DNA of 64,000 nucleotides from Gymnorhina tibicen (Eukaryota; Chordata; Aves; Passeriformes; Artamidae). A model generated the notes under the pieces. It was not told where the DNA came from and searched no databases. It worked only from the letters and a program-made list of their open reading frames with translations. The stretch covers positions 1 through 64,000 of the forward strand of contig VXAZ01003259.1 of the NCBI GenBank assembly GCA_013399875.1. The letters run 5' to 3'. Below, piece by piece: positions 1 to 14,500 of the stretch (position 1 is its first letter; every line of letters starts with the position of its first letter). The position numbers were made by a program, and so were the translations under genes.

Positions 1-35
1 GAGGATGTTCTTTCTACCTTCTGTATTCCCACAAT

Positions 36-205
36 TGAGTCCAACCTTAGATTGAACCCCCCATGCCCACTAAACCCCAGCTGCCATTTCTGCTCACTTT
101 TTGAACGCTTCCAGAGGTGGTGACACCACCGTTTCCCTGGGGAGCTTGTTCCAGTGCTTAACCACTCCCTCACTGAAGAAATTTTTCCCCCCTGCCATTT
201 GGGAA
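36..205 (-). mobile_element. CR1 LINE 3'-end fragment in a TUBGCP2 intron
   Basis: The + strand reads like the reverse complement of a CR1 3' region: a 'gtccaacc' start, a 'ccactaaacc' block, then 'gcttccagaggtggtgac' and 'tgaagaaatttttcc'. The copy is diverged and truncated. The rest of the 1.16 kb before the first visible TUBGCP2 exon shows no exon or other element I can recognise. Confidence 0.6.
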
Positions 206-1157
206 GACCTACTGGTGGGTGCCCTTCTCCCAAGCAGAACACGTTCATACAGCCAGCTGAGGTTTGCAGTTTCGTGTGGGGTTTAGCCATCCTTTGAATT
301 GCTGGCAGCTAGCTCGATGCTTCCTATTTCTCCATCTGAAAGTCCCAGTTCTGCTAGGGGAGCAGAGGAAATCGAGGTCCTTTTAGCAGATCACCCACAC
401 ATGAGGTAAATAAGAAAGTAAAATGGGCCTGTGCCTGTCCCTTTTCACACACACACATCTGTGGAGTTTCAGAAATGGCCTTCATCAGCCCTGTGTTTGT
501 GCACTTGGGGCTCCAAATGTTCATGTAGGTTGTGCATCTCACAAGCCTCCCCAGCTGATGAGTGATCTTGCACTCCATTTATTTTAGTGTCAGAGCTGGG
601 GGTGGAAAGTCTTTCAGTCTTCAAGAGCTCACTTCCTTCGCCAACTCCCACTCAGAGCAAAAAACTCCATCATCTTCCAGCTCTCTGTGGGTGGATTTGT
701 CTGGGTTGCATTTGGCGTTGAGTTCAGAGGTGTTCAGTGCCCCTGGAGTAGGATGTTTGTGCTTCTGGAAGGAGTTTGCTGCTTTCATGTGGTTCTCTCT
801 CCAAACCAGCAGCCTCTGCCTGGTGGTTGTGCATGTCCCCATTCTGCTCCCTGGGTGTGCCTCAGCACCCAGGCCGGTGTGGATGGATGCAGAAAGGTGT
901 TATTTGATGTACCCCCACGTAAAAAGGCCAAATGTATAAAAAAATATTCATTTTTTGCAGCAGTGGGGCAAACAGACTAGGTGGTACTGGGAAATTAAAC
1001 CCCACACCATGCTACTGAGTTACCAGCTCTTCTACTTTCTGTTCTCAAGTCCGTCAGTCTGTTTGCAGTCAATTTCTCCTTGAAATTAAACATTTCTTGT
1101 ACTTCTGAAAGTCTCCTGGTTTTTTCCTTTCTTTCCCTCTCTCTCTTTTTCCAACAG

Positions 1158-4100
1158 CCTCTTGAGCTTATGCGAAAAATCCTCCGGGATAAGCAGAACA
1201 AGAAGAATTCTGGTCAGCCCATTCCGGTATTCCCCTCCTGGGTGTATGAGAGACCTGCACTTATTGGGGATTTCTTAATTGGCACAAGTCTAGGCACTGA
1301 CACAACGGTGCCGATAGGTATGTGACACACGGGGGAAATTGCATCCATTTGTGGTGTTCTGTGCTCCTTCAGAAATGCTGTTCAGATGTTCACACTCAGC
1401 AAAACTTGGCTCTTTTTTCCCTTCGTGACCTGTTTTCTCAGGGTATTGGAATATTTTGGCGAGGAGGTTGGGGAAGGCGTTCATGTTGGAAACAGCTGGG
1501 CCCTTTTGGGTGGAAGGATCAGCAGCAGGAGCTGTGGCTGATGTTCTCTTGGCCACAGGTGTTGGATGTCTGGTCCCGTCCGCTGGGTTTGGGTATAAAT
1601 GAGCAAAGGATTCTGTTCTCCAGGACAGCAGGGTGCAGGACTGAACCGGGTGGGTGATGGCAGCTCGTGGCCTTTTTTTGTCTCCTCTTTGGAAACAGGC
1701 ACTCTGCCCTTAGCCTCGCAGGAGTCGGTGATTGTGGAGGACCTGCTGTACGTTCTGATCGGCGTGGACGGCAGGTACATCACAGCACAGGCCCTCGTGG
1801 GCAGGCAGAGCCGAGCCTTCTCACTCGATCCAAACCTGGACCTGTCCATCAAGGAGCTGGTGACCCGGATTCTCCCCGTGGCAGCAAGTTACTCTGCTGT
1901 CACCAGGTACCGAGCTGGCTTTGGTCAGGGGAGCAGGCTCTCCTGTGAGAAGAGAGAATCTGCCCTTGTGCAGGTGTTAACTTCCGTGCTTGATTTGAAC
2001 TGGGGGGGTATAAAATGAGTGGCAATTTATTTGGGTCAGTTTTAGCTACATTTCCTTTGCTGGGTCTTTCCTCTGTGCTGCCAGTTCACTTTTTCATCCA
2101 CACACCTTTGTTTTTTTCCCAGTCTTGGCCTTGGTGACTTCAGGTAAAATGCTGTTAGGATGTATCTGCCTGTTCTGGCTTCTATTCCCACTCTGCTATG
2201 AATTTCTCCATGTTTCCTGCTTTTTGCTCCCCTCTGGGCATCCAGGACTGAGAGAACCTTTGTGTGCTGGCTCTCACTTTCTACACAAATGATTGTAGTT
2301 CCTTTGCAGCTGGGGAGGAAACATCTTCCCACAGCTTTCCCTACTAGGAAATGTGGGATGGGAAACAGGGAGAGGGACCGGTGTGCTTTCCAGCACAGGA
2401 TCTACGGGTGTGCACAGTGTCCTGAAGGCAAAAAGTCCTGAAAATTGCACAAGTTGCCTTGCCCTGAAGGAGTTTCCATTTTGCTTTTTACAGGTTTATA
2501 GAGGAGAAGTCTTCCTTCGAGTATGGACAGGTAAATCACGCTCTGGCTGCTGCCATGCGGACTCTAATCAAGGAATACATGATATTAATTACCCAGCTGG
2601 AGCACCTTCAGAGGCAGGGGCTTCTGTCCCTGCAGAAGCTGTGGTTTTACATCCAGCCCACAATGAGGACCCTGGAGATTCTGGCTTCCCTGGGTAAATT
2701 TCCAAAATACAGTCGTTACATTTTGACAACTTGTGAGAGCTGTGCAGGGCAGGCAAACAGGCAGGGCATGTCTCATTTTGTATTCCCTGCTTTATTGAAG
2801 AAGAAAGCCCAGGGGAATTGTACTTGTGAGGGCACTGCACTTCTTCTGGAGAAGAGCATTCCGGCTCTAGGGCTGGATGTGCCTCTGGAGCTGTCAGGAG
2901 GCACCTCTGTGCCCTTTGCCTTCACGGCCCTTGCCCTTCCCATCAGTTGTATCCACCACTGCTGCCTCTCCTCAGCTCCTTCCCAAACTCCTCTCCAGCT
3001 CTGTGTGGATGTATAACCAGAAGGAATCCCTGGAAGTTCCTAGTCCAGCCCCTTCCTTACAGGTTGCCCAGGGGGCCACGTCCAGTCTGGGGACCATTTG
3101 GGGTTCTGTTTCAGGGCTTTTCAGGATGTAAGTGGCTTATATTGGTATTTTTAAATTCCAGCTACTTCCGTGGATAAGGGTGAGTGCATGGGAGGATCGA
3201 CCCTGAGCTTGCTCCACGACAAGACTTTCAATTACACGGGGGACAGCCAGGCCCAGGAGCTGTGCCTGTATTTAACCAAGGCAGCCAGTGTGCCTTACTT
3301 TGAAATCCTGGAAAAGTGGATCTATAGAGGCATCATTAATGATCCATACAGGTAAAGAATGGTTAAGCAGTGAAAATGAATTGCAAAACTGATCTGCTCT
3401 GTTGAGTCTGCATTGCCTGGGGGCCTGAGACAGCCCTCCCAGAAGTGTTTTGGCTTTTCCAGAGTCACTCGAAGCATTCTGCTTCAAGTAGTTTATGCAG
3501 CATTTCTGTTTCCCACATTTTCAGAATCCTAAGGTGGGGACAAAGCTGAAGATAAAATTATCTGAAATTAATGCCTTTGTGCTGGTGAGAAGGTGGACAA
3601 AGGCCAGTTTCCTCACCCCTGCACTGACAAACAGACAATGTTCAGCCTTGGTTTATGAACCCTGCAAAACTCTGTTCCTCACTGCAGATCATCAGAGGCA
3701 CCGCATGGTGCTTTCCCTCTTGCTTCACGTGCAGACTGATTTCAGTTCTTGCTTGGATGTGTCCTTGTGAGACCTTGCTTCTGATAGATCTCACTGCCAG
3801 TTTGCAGGGCAAGAACAGAAATCCTCACTGTACCACTGCCTGCCCCTAAACATCTGCTTTGCCTCTCCAGTGAGTTCATGGTGGAGGAGCACGAGCTGCA
3901 GAAGGAGAAGATTCAGGAGGACTACAATGACAAGTACTGGGATCAGAGATACACTGTTGTTCAGCAGCAGATCCCCTCCTTCCTGCAGAAGATGGCTGAC
4001 AAAATCCTGAGCACAGGTGGGTGTTTCTGGTGTGAGAGACAAGCACTGCCATCCCCTGTGTGAAGAGAAAGGAAATGTCACCGTGCCTTGCCACTTTACG

Positions 4101-7100
4101 GGGTTGTCCTGCTGAACTGGGAGCAGCAGAAGAGTCAGATGTAAAAAAAACCCCAAATCCCATAGATCACAAATAACACGTGGGAAGGAGCAGCAAGGGG
4201 AGCTGTCTGTCTCACTGCTGTTCTGTGGGTAGTATTTCTAGCTGGGATGGAGCTGGGCAGCTGAGGTTTGACCATCTCAGTGTTAATTTGGGGGGTTAAA
4301 TGAATCATTCAACCTCTTACCCTTGTACAAAGCCCTCCAAAAGCAACTTGTGGAGCAGAGCAGCAGATCTGCAGTGCTTCAGGCCACCCACAGAGATGTT
4401 TTGTCTCCACTGGGAAACGAAACCATTTCTGAATCTCCTTAAATGTGATGCCGGGTGCCTAATTTAAAATTCTGTACCATCTTTTGAAAGGTGCCTCAAT
4501 CCTTTCCAGCTCTCAGCACAGCGCAGTGTAAACATTTCCCAGCGTATCTCCCTCTTGAAGGGAGTGGTGTGGAAGTTTCCCTGCTGGCCGTACAGCAGGT
4601 GTGAATATGGATCATTCTTTTCATTTTCAGGGAAATACTTAAATGTTGTGCGGGAATGTGGGCGAGATGTCACCTGCCCTGTGGCCAAAGAGGTCATCTA
4701 CACTTTAAAAGAGAGGGCCTATGTGGAACAAATAGAAAAAGCATATAACTATGCCAGCAAAGTTCTTCTGGACTTCCTGATGGAGGAGAAAGAGCTGGTG
4801 GCTCACCTAAGGTTTGATTTATTTTACTAAATGCATGATAAATAGATTGGTTCTGCTAAGGAACATAAATTTTTGAAGTTAGCTCTGTTCTCTTGGGGTA
4901 TTACCAAGCTGTTCTCTCTATTTCCACTTAGAAAGGTTGACCTAAAAAATAAGATTTGGGGTTTTTTTACCTGAAGAGGGGGGAAAAAAAAAGTCTAAAA
5001 TGATAGAAATGTTGAGTAGGAAAGATGTCTGGGGGTCTCTGGCCCAACTTCCGTGGAAGGCTGTTGCCAAAACTAGGTCAGGGCTTTGTCTAGCCTAGTC
5101 AGATCAGGAGTCTGCAGCCACACTGTGTTACGGCTGTGCTGCTCCTCTCCTTGCTCCAAAGCCTGCATTTGCCACTGTGATATCTGGGCAGGCACTTGTT
5201 GAATCCTCAGGCTCACCTCAGAGCTCCTTCCAAGCTCTGTTCCCACTGCAGGTAACTCTCCCTGGTGCCAGGTGAAACTCAAAGTTTGTGTGTCCTGTTA
5301 CAGCAGAAGTCTGCTGGACTTGAGAAAATCAGCACAGATGTTTGTTCTTTGAGAGGAGTCCAGGATTCTGCTCGGAACTGGCAGCTGCCCCTCGGCCGGA
5401 GGTGATCTGAGAGTTGTTCAGGACAGCAGTAGGGGCCTGCACCCAGCACACCTAGGGGTTTTTTTTTTGCATTTTTCTAGGCAAAAAAAAAGAACAGCAG
5501 CAGCCCTGATCTGACTGCACAGAAGCGTCCTGACTGAGGGGGTAGGGAGGAGGAGACATCCATAAAAGACTAGTCTCCAAACTGGTTATTTATGGCTGTG
5601 TGCTCTCCAGGAGGAGAAGCATTTTGCGATCAAACCCCACAGGCTCGTTGCACTGACTGCATTTGTTCCTTCAGGTTTGATGTGGATTAACCTGGGCTTT
5701 AAGGAAAGTGATCAACTGTCCCTTCGTTTCCTTGGGCAGATCTATAAAACACTATTTCCTGATGGATCAAGGAGACTTCTTTGTTCACTTCATGGATCTG
5801 ACGGAGGAGGAACTCAAGAAGCCTGTAGATGACATCATAACGACGAGGCTGGAGGCTCTGCTGGAATTAGCCCTGAGAATGAGCACAGCCAACACTGACC
5901 CTTTCAAGGATGATTTAAAGGTGAGGATGGCTGGAAGCAGAAGATGACTGACTTTGAGCAGAAGGCCTGCTGTGGTTTGGGGAGGTCTGTGTGCCTGTGA
6001 GAACATGCTGCCTCCTAGGTCGGTCTGATGGCTGGAGAGCAACTCTGACCGCGCGCACCTCGCCTGCTGTTCCACAGTAGTTGTGGGTATCCTGTGACTT
6101 CATTTTATCCCTGCTCTTCCTTTACAGATCGACCTGATGCCCCATGACCTCATCACGCAGCTGCTGAGAGTGCTGGCCATAGAAACGAAGCAGGAGAAGG
6201 CCATCATCAGTGCAGACCCCACAGAGCTCACCCTCAGCGGCCTGGAGGCCTTTTCCTTCGACTACATTGTCAAGTGGCCTCTGTCCCTCATCATCAACAG
6301 GTGAGGTGTCGATCCACCGCAGGAAAAACAGGCAGGTGCTCTCACAAGAGGTGTTCCGTGCAAGAATCAAACATTCCTCAAACCTGGAGAGCAGAAAAAT
6401 GTGCACGTACTGGTATCCCTGCAAGGCTCAAAGGATGCGGGCTGTTGCTGCTGTAACAGGCTATTTTGCCTTTAACTGAGTTGTGAGGGACCAAAGGGTT
6501 CGTTTTTTCTGCAGGAATTTGCCTCTTGTTTCCCTGGAGAAACACTGCTGTGAGCCACAAGCGAACGGGACAAGCAGCGCTGCACGAACAGGGTGGCAGA
6601 TTTCAAATTGCTGAATGCCAGCAATTAATTCCTCCCTTGATTTCCCCTCTAAAAATTCCGTTGAATCGGTGAGACTTCCCTAACAACACAACGCTTTGGG
6701 AATTTTGTCTCTTCCTTCCCAGCAGAGCATGTTAGCTCTGGTGGTAGCTATGGAAGTGAAAATAGGATTTGGTAAGGTTTCCTGAACTGTATCGGCTGGA
6801 GCTCTGCAGACACCTACGCCCAAGTGTCTGAGCACAGACCTGAATCCAGTCCCGGAGCTATAAATAAGCAGCCCCATCTGCTTGTGACAGTGCATTGCTG
6901 GTGGGGTAATGCTGCCTGTAGCTTGGTTACAGCTTTTTCTCCCCTTTTTTGGAAAAACCTTGGTAAATTCTCGGGTGAATTCTAAAATCCTTGGGTGACC
7001 ATCACAGCCGTAGCGCGGTGGGTGCGAGACCCCGGGCTTTGAACCCTCCCTCCCAACCCCTGTGTGCCTGACCCCTGTGTGGAGCTCGAGGGAATTCAGG

Positions 7101-8486
7101 AGGCTGGTGATGTGCCCGCTGGCAGGAAATACAGAGGAGTCTCTTCTTGGAGAGGAATTCTTTGGGATGGTTGCAAATGTGACTCTCTTGCTTCGGTTCG
7201 GCGCGGATCTGCGCGCGCCCGAAGCCGTGGTGGGGAACATGCTGAGTAAAGTCTCTTTGCCTCTGAGCAGCCTCAGCCCTCTCAGCTCAGCCCATCAGTC
7301 AGAGCAGGCCTTCATCTGCATGGGCTTCTCCTTTCTTTCCAGGAAAGCACTGACAAGGTACCAGATGCTTTTCAGACACATGTTCTACTGCAAGCACGTG
7401 GAAAGGCAGCTGTGCAACGTTTGGATCAGCAATAAGACAGCCAAGCAGTTCTCCCTGCATTCAGCTAAGTGGTACAGCCTTTTTTTTTTTTTTTTTTCCT
7501 TCAGTTTTGGGTCTCCTTCTTGCTAGTTAGATACCTCACGACATGGCTCAGACAGTACCGAGGTGAAAAAGATCCTTAAAAATGTCTTACAGGCTCAGGG
7601 AGGCCAAATAGTAACATTTTAGGTTTCACTCAGCAGTTGTTTGTAAAGTTGCTTTAATATTTAATATCAAAATTCTAGTTTTATATAAGCAAATATTTGA
7701 AGCCTATGGCAGGTTCTAAACTCTGACTGTACTAATGGAGGGAAAGCCACAGAAAATAGTCAGAGATGGTTTGCAGTGACTTTCTAATCCCTCTCACACT
7801 GCAGCAGGGAATTTGCTAGGACAGAAATATTTAGCTCTGCTTGGCTGTGATAGTTCTCCATGGCATTTGCTAGCTCTGAGCTGTGTGGGTGTGATTTCTC
7901 CCCTAGGTTTGCTGGTGCTTTCACACTGCGGCAGCGGATGCTGAATTTTGTGCAGAATATCCAGTATTACATGATGTTTGAAGTGATGGAGCCAACGTGG
8001 CACATTCTGGAGAAGAACCTGAAGCTGGTGAGTGAAAGTTGGAATGGAAGTCTTAACAAATGTAATACAGGGGAAAAAAACACCTAATTCCAGTGGCTGC
8101 AAGTGTCTGTTGGTTTTGCTGGAGGCATTTAAATACCTGGGAGCTGCTGTTCTGCATCACCTTTCTGCTTGGTTAGCCTGACATCCCTCTCCTGTGCTGC
8201 ATCCCCCCGTCTCTGCTCCCTGTCACATAAAGGCAGGTTCTGCTCAACACTCCCATTCACAGGAGAAAGAGAGCTGTGGAAAAGGAAGGTGGATGCAGAG
8301 TGCAAAGATCTTAAACCAGTCCAGGCATCTCCAGCTGAATCCTTGGCTGACTTACAGTGCTCTTAGAAGTGGAGTCTGTGCTTTCTCTTCCATGAAACTG
8401 CCAAGGACTGGCATGCTGGGAATGTTTGGTATAAAGCAGGGCCTTCCTTCGTATTGTTATTGTTAATATTGTTGTTGTTGTTGTTG

Positions 8487-8554
<68 letters not shown>

Positions 8555-11500
8555 GTTGCCTTTGGTAGTCACCCTGTGATCAGACAGTTCTGGGTTGCAC
8601 ATCTTTTTCCTCTCAGACCCTGAGAAACATTCATCTGAGGTACCGAACAGCCCAACACCCCTGCAATCAGCCCTTGGCAGCTGGCTGATGGCCCTTGTGG
8701 ATCTTCAGCATCAGCTGATCCTGCCTTAGTGCTTACTGTGCCCTGAGGAGTTGTTTTGGGGTCAGCTGACCAACATTTTTTGATGCCCTGTCATCCTTTT
8801 TCCTGGAGAATTCACAGGAGGGAGCAGGTCTAGCGTTGTGAGCATCTCTGCGTGTTCTTGGCAAGAACTTCTGAATGAGAAGAGTTCCTCTGTCAAGCTC
8901 CTGGATAATCTGGGAGTTGTGCTTACTTCTTAATTCTGTTGCAAGTTTGGGTTTGCAAAATGTAACGCTCGGTTTACTTTACTTGCATGGAGGCAGTTGT
9001 TGAAGTTATCCTGTCCCTGTTTTTCCCTTTCATTTGTATTTTAGGAGGGAAAAGGAAGGAGACCAGGATACTGGTCTCATGTAGTGCCTTATGGTGCATT
9101 TTATTTGCCACACTTCTCTCTTGTGCATTTTCACTTGAAGATAAGGTGCTCTCTTCCTAAAATTACAACATCTTCACAACATCACTGCCTTCGTCAGCAC
9201 GACTTCACCATCATCTTCATTGCATCAAAAAGCTGCATTTATCCCTGTTCTGCAGTAGCTTGAAGGGACACAGGAGGGGTTTCCTGCATTGTTCCTGCTG
9301 GAGCAGTGTGGGTGCCGTGGCAGTTTTAGTCCTGTGGTTTTTTCCTGGGCTTGACTTGTGTTCTGAGCTTCAGCACGTCCCGTAGCTGTACAGTGACAGG
9401 GAGTTTGAATCTATCATTTAAAACTCAAAGACTGAAACAGCCTGTTGAAGTAGCAGAGATGAACCAAAAAATCCTTGCAGAATCCTTGCAACACTGTGTG
9501 TCCCAGTTCCTTATTGGCTCCTGAAGCATATTTCTAGCAACCTGTATGTTTTAATGATAAGTTTATTGACATTTAAGATTCTTTGATTTGTTTTTCTCTT
9601 TTCCTCTTGTTTTCACTGACTTTATTGAGCTTGTGAAGGTGGGAGTGGCCATGACAGGCAGATTTAAAAACAAAGGAAATGCAAGTTCATAAAGCAGAGA
9701 ACTCCATCCTTTCTGGGGGAGGGTTTGGGTGATGAAAGCAAGCATGAATTGTGAGGCGGTGATGTGACAAATGAAAGGTTTGAATTCTGTGGGGGGCTGT
9801 TGAAGGCAGTAATGCAGATGCAGTCTCCACCTCGGTGTTTCTGGGAGGTACACGAGGAGTTTCTCACTCTGAGGGGTCCCTGTCGGAGGCAGGGTGCTGT
9901 GATGGAGCTTTGGGGCGGAGCAGCACGGCAGCCCTGGTTTGATTTGTCATTGTCGCAGGCATCCAACATCGACGATGTCCTGAGCCACCACACGAGCTTC
10001 CTGGACAACTGCCTCAAGGACTGCATGCTCACCAACCCGGAGCTGCTCAAGATCTTCTCCAAGCTGATGTCCGTGTGCGTCATGTTCACCAACTGCATGC
10101 AGGTGTGTGCAGCCTCCCCGTGCCGCCGCCAGCCCTGGCAGGCCCTTTGCCGGCCCCACGTGGACCGGCCTCTGTCCCCCTCTAAAGTCAGCAGCGTTAG
10201 GGCTTGACAGCTCACACCCTCTCCCAAATGGTTTCTGTGGCTTCTTACTCCACAAAATCCTCGTTTTTCCGTGTTGAGATCAGGTTCATATGGACCAAAT
10301 TTCCTCTCTTGAAGCTGTAGTGCTCTGTAGAGACACTCTCTTGAGGGTGAGGTGATGGGCACATTCCAGCCAGCATCAGGGAGCCCACAGCTTTTACAAA
10401 ACCCACTTTCCTGTGGGTTTAGGGAGATTTGTGTGTCAACATGGTGAACTCAGTCTCAGAGTTAGCTGTCCCGGGAGTTAGGGTGGGCAGAACTGAGCCT
10501 CGTGCTTTGCCACGATGGGAAAAAGGGGCTGTGACCGTGTCCCCAACGCTGTGCCCTTGCCAGAGGTTCACCCAGAGCATGAAGCTGGACAGCGAGATGG
10601 AGAGGCTCACCCTGGAGCACGGCACCATGCTGGGCCCGCCCACGGACGAGGAGCGTGCTGAGGAGGCTGCCAAGAAGAAGCTGACCAACAAGGTGGGACA
10701 CGGGGGGACAGCTGGGCCTGGCTGGCACTCTGGCCAGGGTGGCCACTTGCAGATAGCCCTTCCTGGTTTCTGGAGCCCCTCTGGCCCCAGAAGCATGGTC
10801 TTTGTGGAGTTGTGGGCAGTGTGGAGCTCTGCTGGAGTTCTCAAAGTCTGCTTTGAAGACCCTGTCTCCCACAGCAGTCCCTGCACTGGGTTTTGAGTTT
10901 TCACTTGTGTGTTCAGCTGTGCAGAGCCACATCCAGGCTTTCTGCAATGCCAATACTTTCCCAAGCCCAGAGCTCTGGTGGGGTGTGAGCTGGGCTCTTT
11001 GCAGCCCATGGCTTTCATACCTGGGGATTGCCATGTCCATGTTTCTCTGTCTAGATGCACGTGGGATTTGCTCTGTGGCTCCTCCTGCCCCTCTGGGAGC
11101 CCCTCTGGCACACAGCTGCATCACCACGGCAGTCACAGTGCTCCAGAGGTCACGGCGTGTGTTCGTGGGTAACTCAGCTGGGATCCACTCCGGGCTTCTC
11201 CCAGGCTGGGCACAGCAGGGCTTTTAACTACCAAGGGCTTTGAAAGATTTATTTCAGAGGCCGGAGCAGCAGTGAAGTTGTGTGGCGGTGTTTTTGAGCA
11301 GGTTAGGGAAGGGGGGGAATGGTTGCAGCCCCTGGGCAAGCGCGGCTCAGCAAACACGGGGGGCCGCCCTGCCTTTGTCCCGGCAGCTTTTGGCAGAGCA
11401 CGCTGACAGCCTGCACCTCACCTCTGGCTTTGAGGCCACCATCAACAAGTTTGACAGCAACTTCTCCACGCACCTGCTGGACCTGCTGGACAAACTGAGC

Positions 11501-14500
11501 GTGTACAGCACCAATGACTGTGAGCACAGCATGCTCAACATCATCTACAGGTGAGCCAGGCCTTCTCTGTCTGCTCCCTCTGCCCCTCCCGTGGGTCCCA
11601 GACTCAGCGCAGGAATTGCTAATGATAAGTGAGCAATGTGTGTATTTAGGAGCTCTGAGCAGCCTGGGATAGTGGAAGGTGTCCCTGCCTATAGCAGGGT
11701 GTTGGAATGAGATGGGCTTTGAGGTCCCCTCCAACCCAGACCATTCTGTCGTTAGACACTGCTCTGCATTTCAACCCAAGGCTTTAGAAAAACCCCAGAA
11801 CACATTCCTTTGAATTATGTGACATTTGTCCATTAATATTGTAAATGTAGTGCTGTTTTCCTGGGGATTGTCTCACTGTGGAGACAGTGAATAAACCAGT
11901 CTCCAAATACAGCCCAAGTATTCCAAGATGAGAAAATCACGCAAAGGTTTGATCATAAAGTGTCTATTTTAAGTTCCCATACTGCATTTTTTTAAATAAG
12001 CAGCTTCTTGGAAATCGAAATTCCTTCAGAAATATGTAAAAGTCAGGTACACAGGATAGGGGAAAGGGGAGAGAGAGAGAGGAGATGGAAGTTTTGCTGC
12101 TGAGTTTATATCCTCTGTGTTGCTTTTTCAGTTAAAAAAACCCCTGGAACTTCTGTTCCCTGTCCATCTGTACTGGGTATCTTTTATGGCTGGCTCGTAA
12201 CCCTCACACCTCTGTTGAGATGTGCTACGCCTGAAAGCAGAGAGAGAGAGGAAATGTTCCACAAATGTTTTTTAAGGAGATTGTTGTCCCCTCCCGGTGC
12301 CGTTTCTGACAGCATCTGACAGGGCTGTCAGGACTCCTGGTGCTTGGCAAGCACTGTTAGGTGAGGTATTCCCACTGGAGACTGCGCTTCCAGTTGTCCT
12401 TTTCTTCTGGGAACTTCTTGTGCAGCAACTGCCACATGTTTACACAGCCCCTGAGTCCCTGAAATGGGGATGTAGGTGAGGAACCCTTCTCCACAGCCCT
12501 AAGAACTCCGATTTGCTCCATCTCTGAAGTGACCAGAGTCAGAGGTTTCCTCCTCATGTTGGAAATTCTCCAAAAACCTGGTTTTATGGCCATGAGTGCA
12601 GGCCCCAGCTGTGCAATTGGTTGCTGTTCCTTTCAGGGCTAACCAGAACAGCCAAGTCTCTGCAGAGCCTTTTGGGAAAGGCCGGTGTGGCTTCTCAACA
12701 TTTTTTGTCACCCTTCATCTGCCTGGGCATCCCAGGCTGTTGTAGGTCACAGGCAGGATCCATCTGTAGGAAAAGGCTGGCAGGATTAAGCTCTCGCTCT
12801 TCCCTGGCTGCCGTCACTCCTGGGTGTCACAGGAGCATCCAGACTCAGGTTAGATCCAGGGATTGGGGCCACAAGCAGGTGAGTCCCCCAGGCAGGAGCA
12901 TTTACTGCTCCTCAGTGCTCCAGCTCTGCCTTCTTTACCCAGCACTGACATTTTTGCCATCTCCAGTACCAGTTCTGACGGAGGGGCTTGTTCGTGGTGT
13001 TCCATCCGGGAGACCTTGATGGCAGCTCACCCCGTGATCACGGGGCACACAGGGCACAGCCAGCACGGTGTTGAAGACCAAATTACCTGCTCTTGTCATG
13101 GTGTGAGGGTCACACACGTGCCAGGACAGTGGGACGAGCTGGTGCTGCGCCCCACAGCCTGGCCGTGCGTCCTGCCCGTGGTGCCACGGCCGGGAGATGT
13201 CCGTCAGTGTCATCGGCTGAGCTGGAGCTTTCTCAGTCCAGAGGATTCCCGGAAGCCTTCTTGTCCCATCTGGGGTGCCAAACAACTGAGGCCTGAGGCA
13301 GCCACCTAAAAACAGAGACTAGGCAGGAAAAAGGGAATAAAGGCAGGTATTTATTTGCAGGGCCTTCAAAGGTGCTCCCTGGGCAGGCCACAGGCGACAC
13401 CCAAGATGGAGCCCGAGTCACGAGTTCCTTACACTTTTATAAGTTTGGTCCATGTGCATATCAGGGTCAATTCTCCAATTGTGACCTCAGTTAATGATGT
13501 AATTACCCCAAGTTTGCCCCTCCTCTAGGCTTTAGTTTACACATTTTGGGGCCTGGTGTCCCTGAGGTGCAAACCCGGAGAGGTTTGTTGTGTCCGACCA
13601 GCACGAGAGAGCAGCAGCTCACAGGGCACACGGAACTGCAGAGTTACACACCGGGCAGGGCGGGATTTGGGAAATAGAAAAGGTAAAACCTAAGGCATCA
13701 ACAGCCCACACTGGGAGGTCAGCTGGGGGCAGCAGGTGACTCCTGAGCTGTGAAACCTCTGCGGCTGGTTCTTCGAACTACAGAGAGGTTGGGTTTTGCA
13801 AGCAGCACTTCCTGCCTCAGGTGAAAGAAGAAGTGTGATGATGCATTGCTTCTGTCCATGGTTTGTGCTGAGGACAGTGACCTCAGCTGCAGCCAGAGGC
13901 TCAGAGGAGGGCCTGGGCCCTTTGAGCTCCCTTATTTCCATGCCCCAGTCCTTATGCCACCAGGACTGTCATCACTGTCAAGTCTCCCCCCTAGTCTGGA
14001 CTCTCTGGGACCACTTGAGTCTTCACCAAGACACTGGAGATGTTGGACCTTTCCTGTCAGCCCAGGTGTCCCCGTTTCCTTAGCCAGAAATCCTGGATGT
14101 CAACAGCCCGTGGGACCTGCCTGTCCAATCCCATAGGCTGCTCAGGGGTGATTGGAAGGGTGGGAGCCCCACGACGAATGCCCAGAGGTGACATTTAGCT
14201 CCCGTTCAGTTTGGAGGGGTTGTTGGCTCAAGGCCTGGGCTCTATGGCAACAGGAACCCGAGAAGCAGAGTGGAGGCAGTTGCCATCTGAAATAACATAT
14301 TTGACAGAGAGAGTTTATAAGGAAGAGTTTGTAAGACATATCGCTCTTTTCTTCTAATTTATAACCTTTTCATAGGACTGCTTTCCAACAGGGATCATCA
14401 ACACGTCAGATAAATAACAAAATGGCCCTTTTGTTCACATTAAGGCACTTGCTCAGGGTTCATTTGATCCTGGTTAACACTTACTCATTTTATAGTACTG

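Noticed and set aside
3000..3120. CR1-like words near 'tagtccagccccttccttac'
   Set aside because: The match is too short and diverged to call.
8363..8602. Poly-asparagine minus-strand frame
   Set aside because: It is a translation of the TTA/TTG microsatellite.
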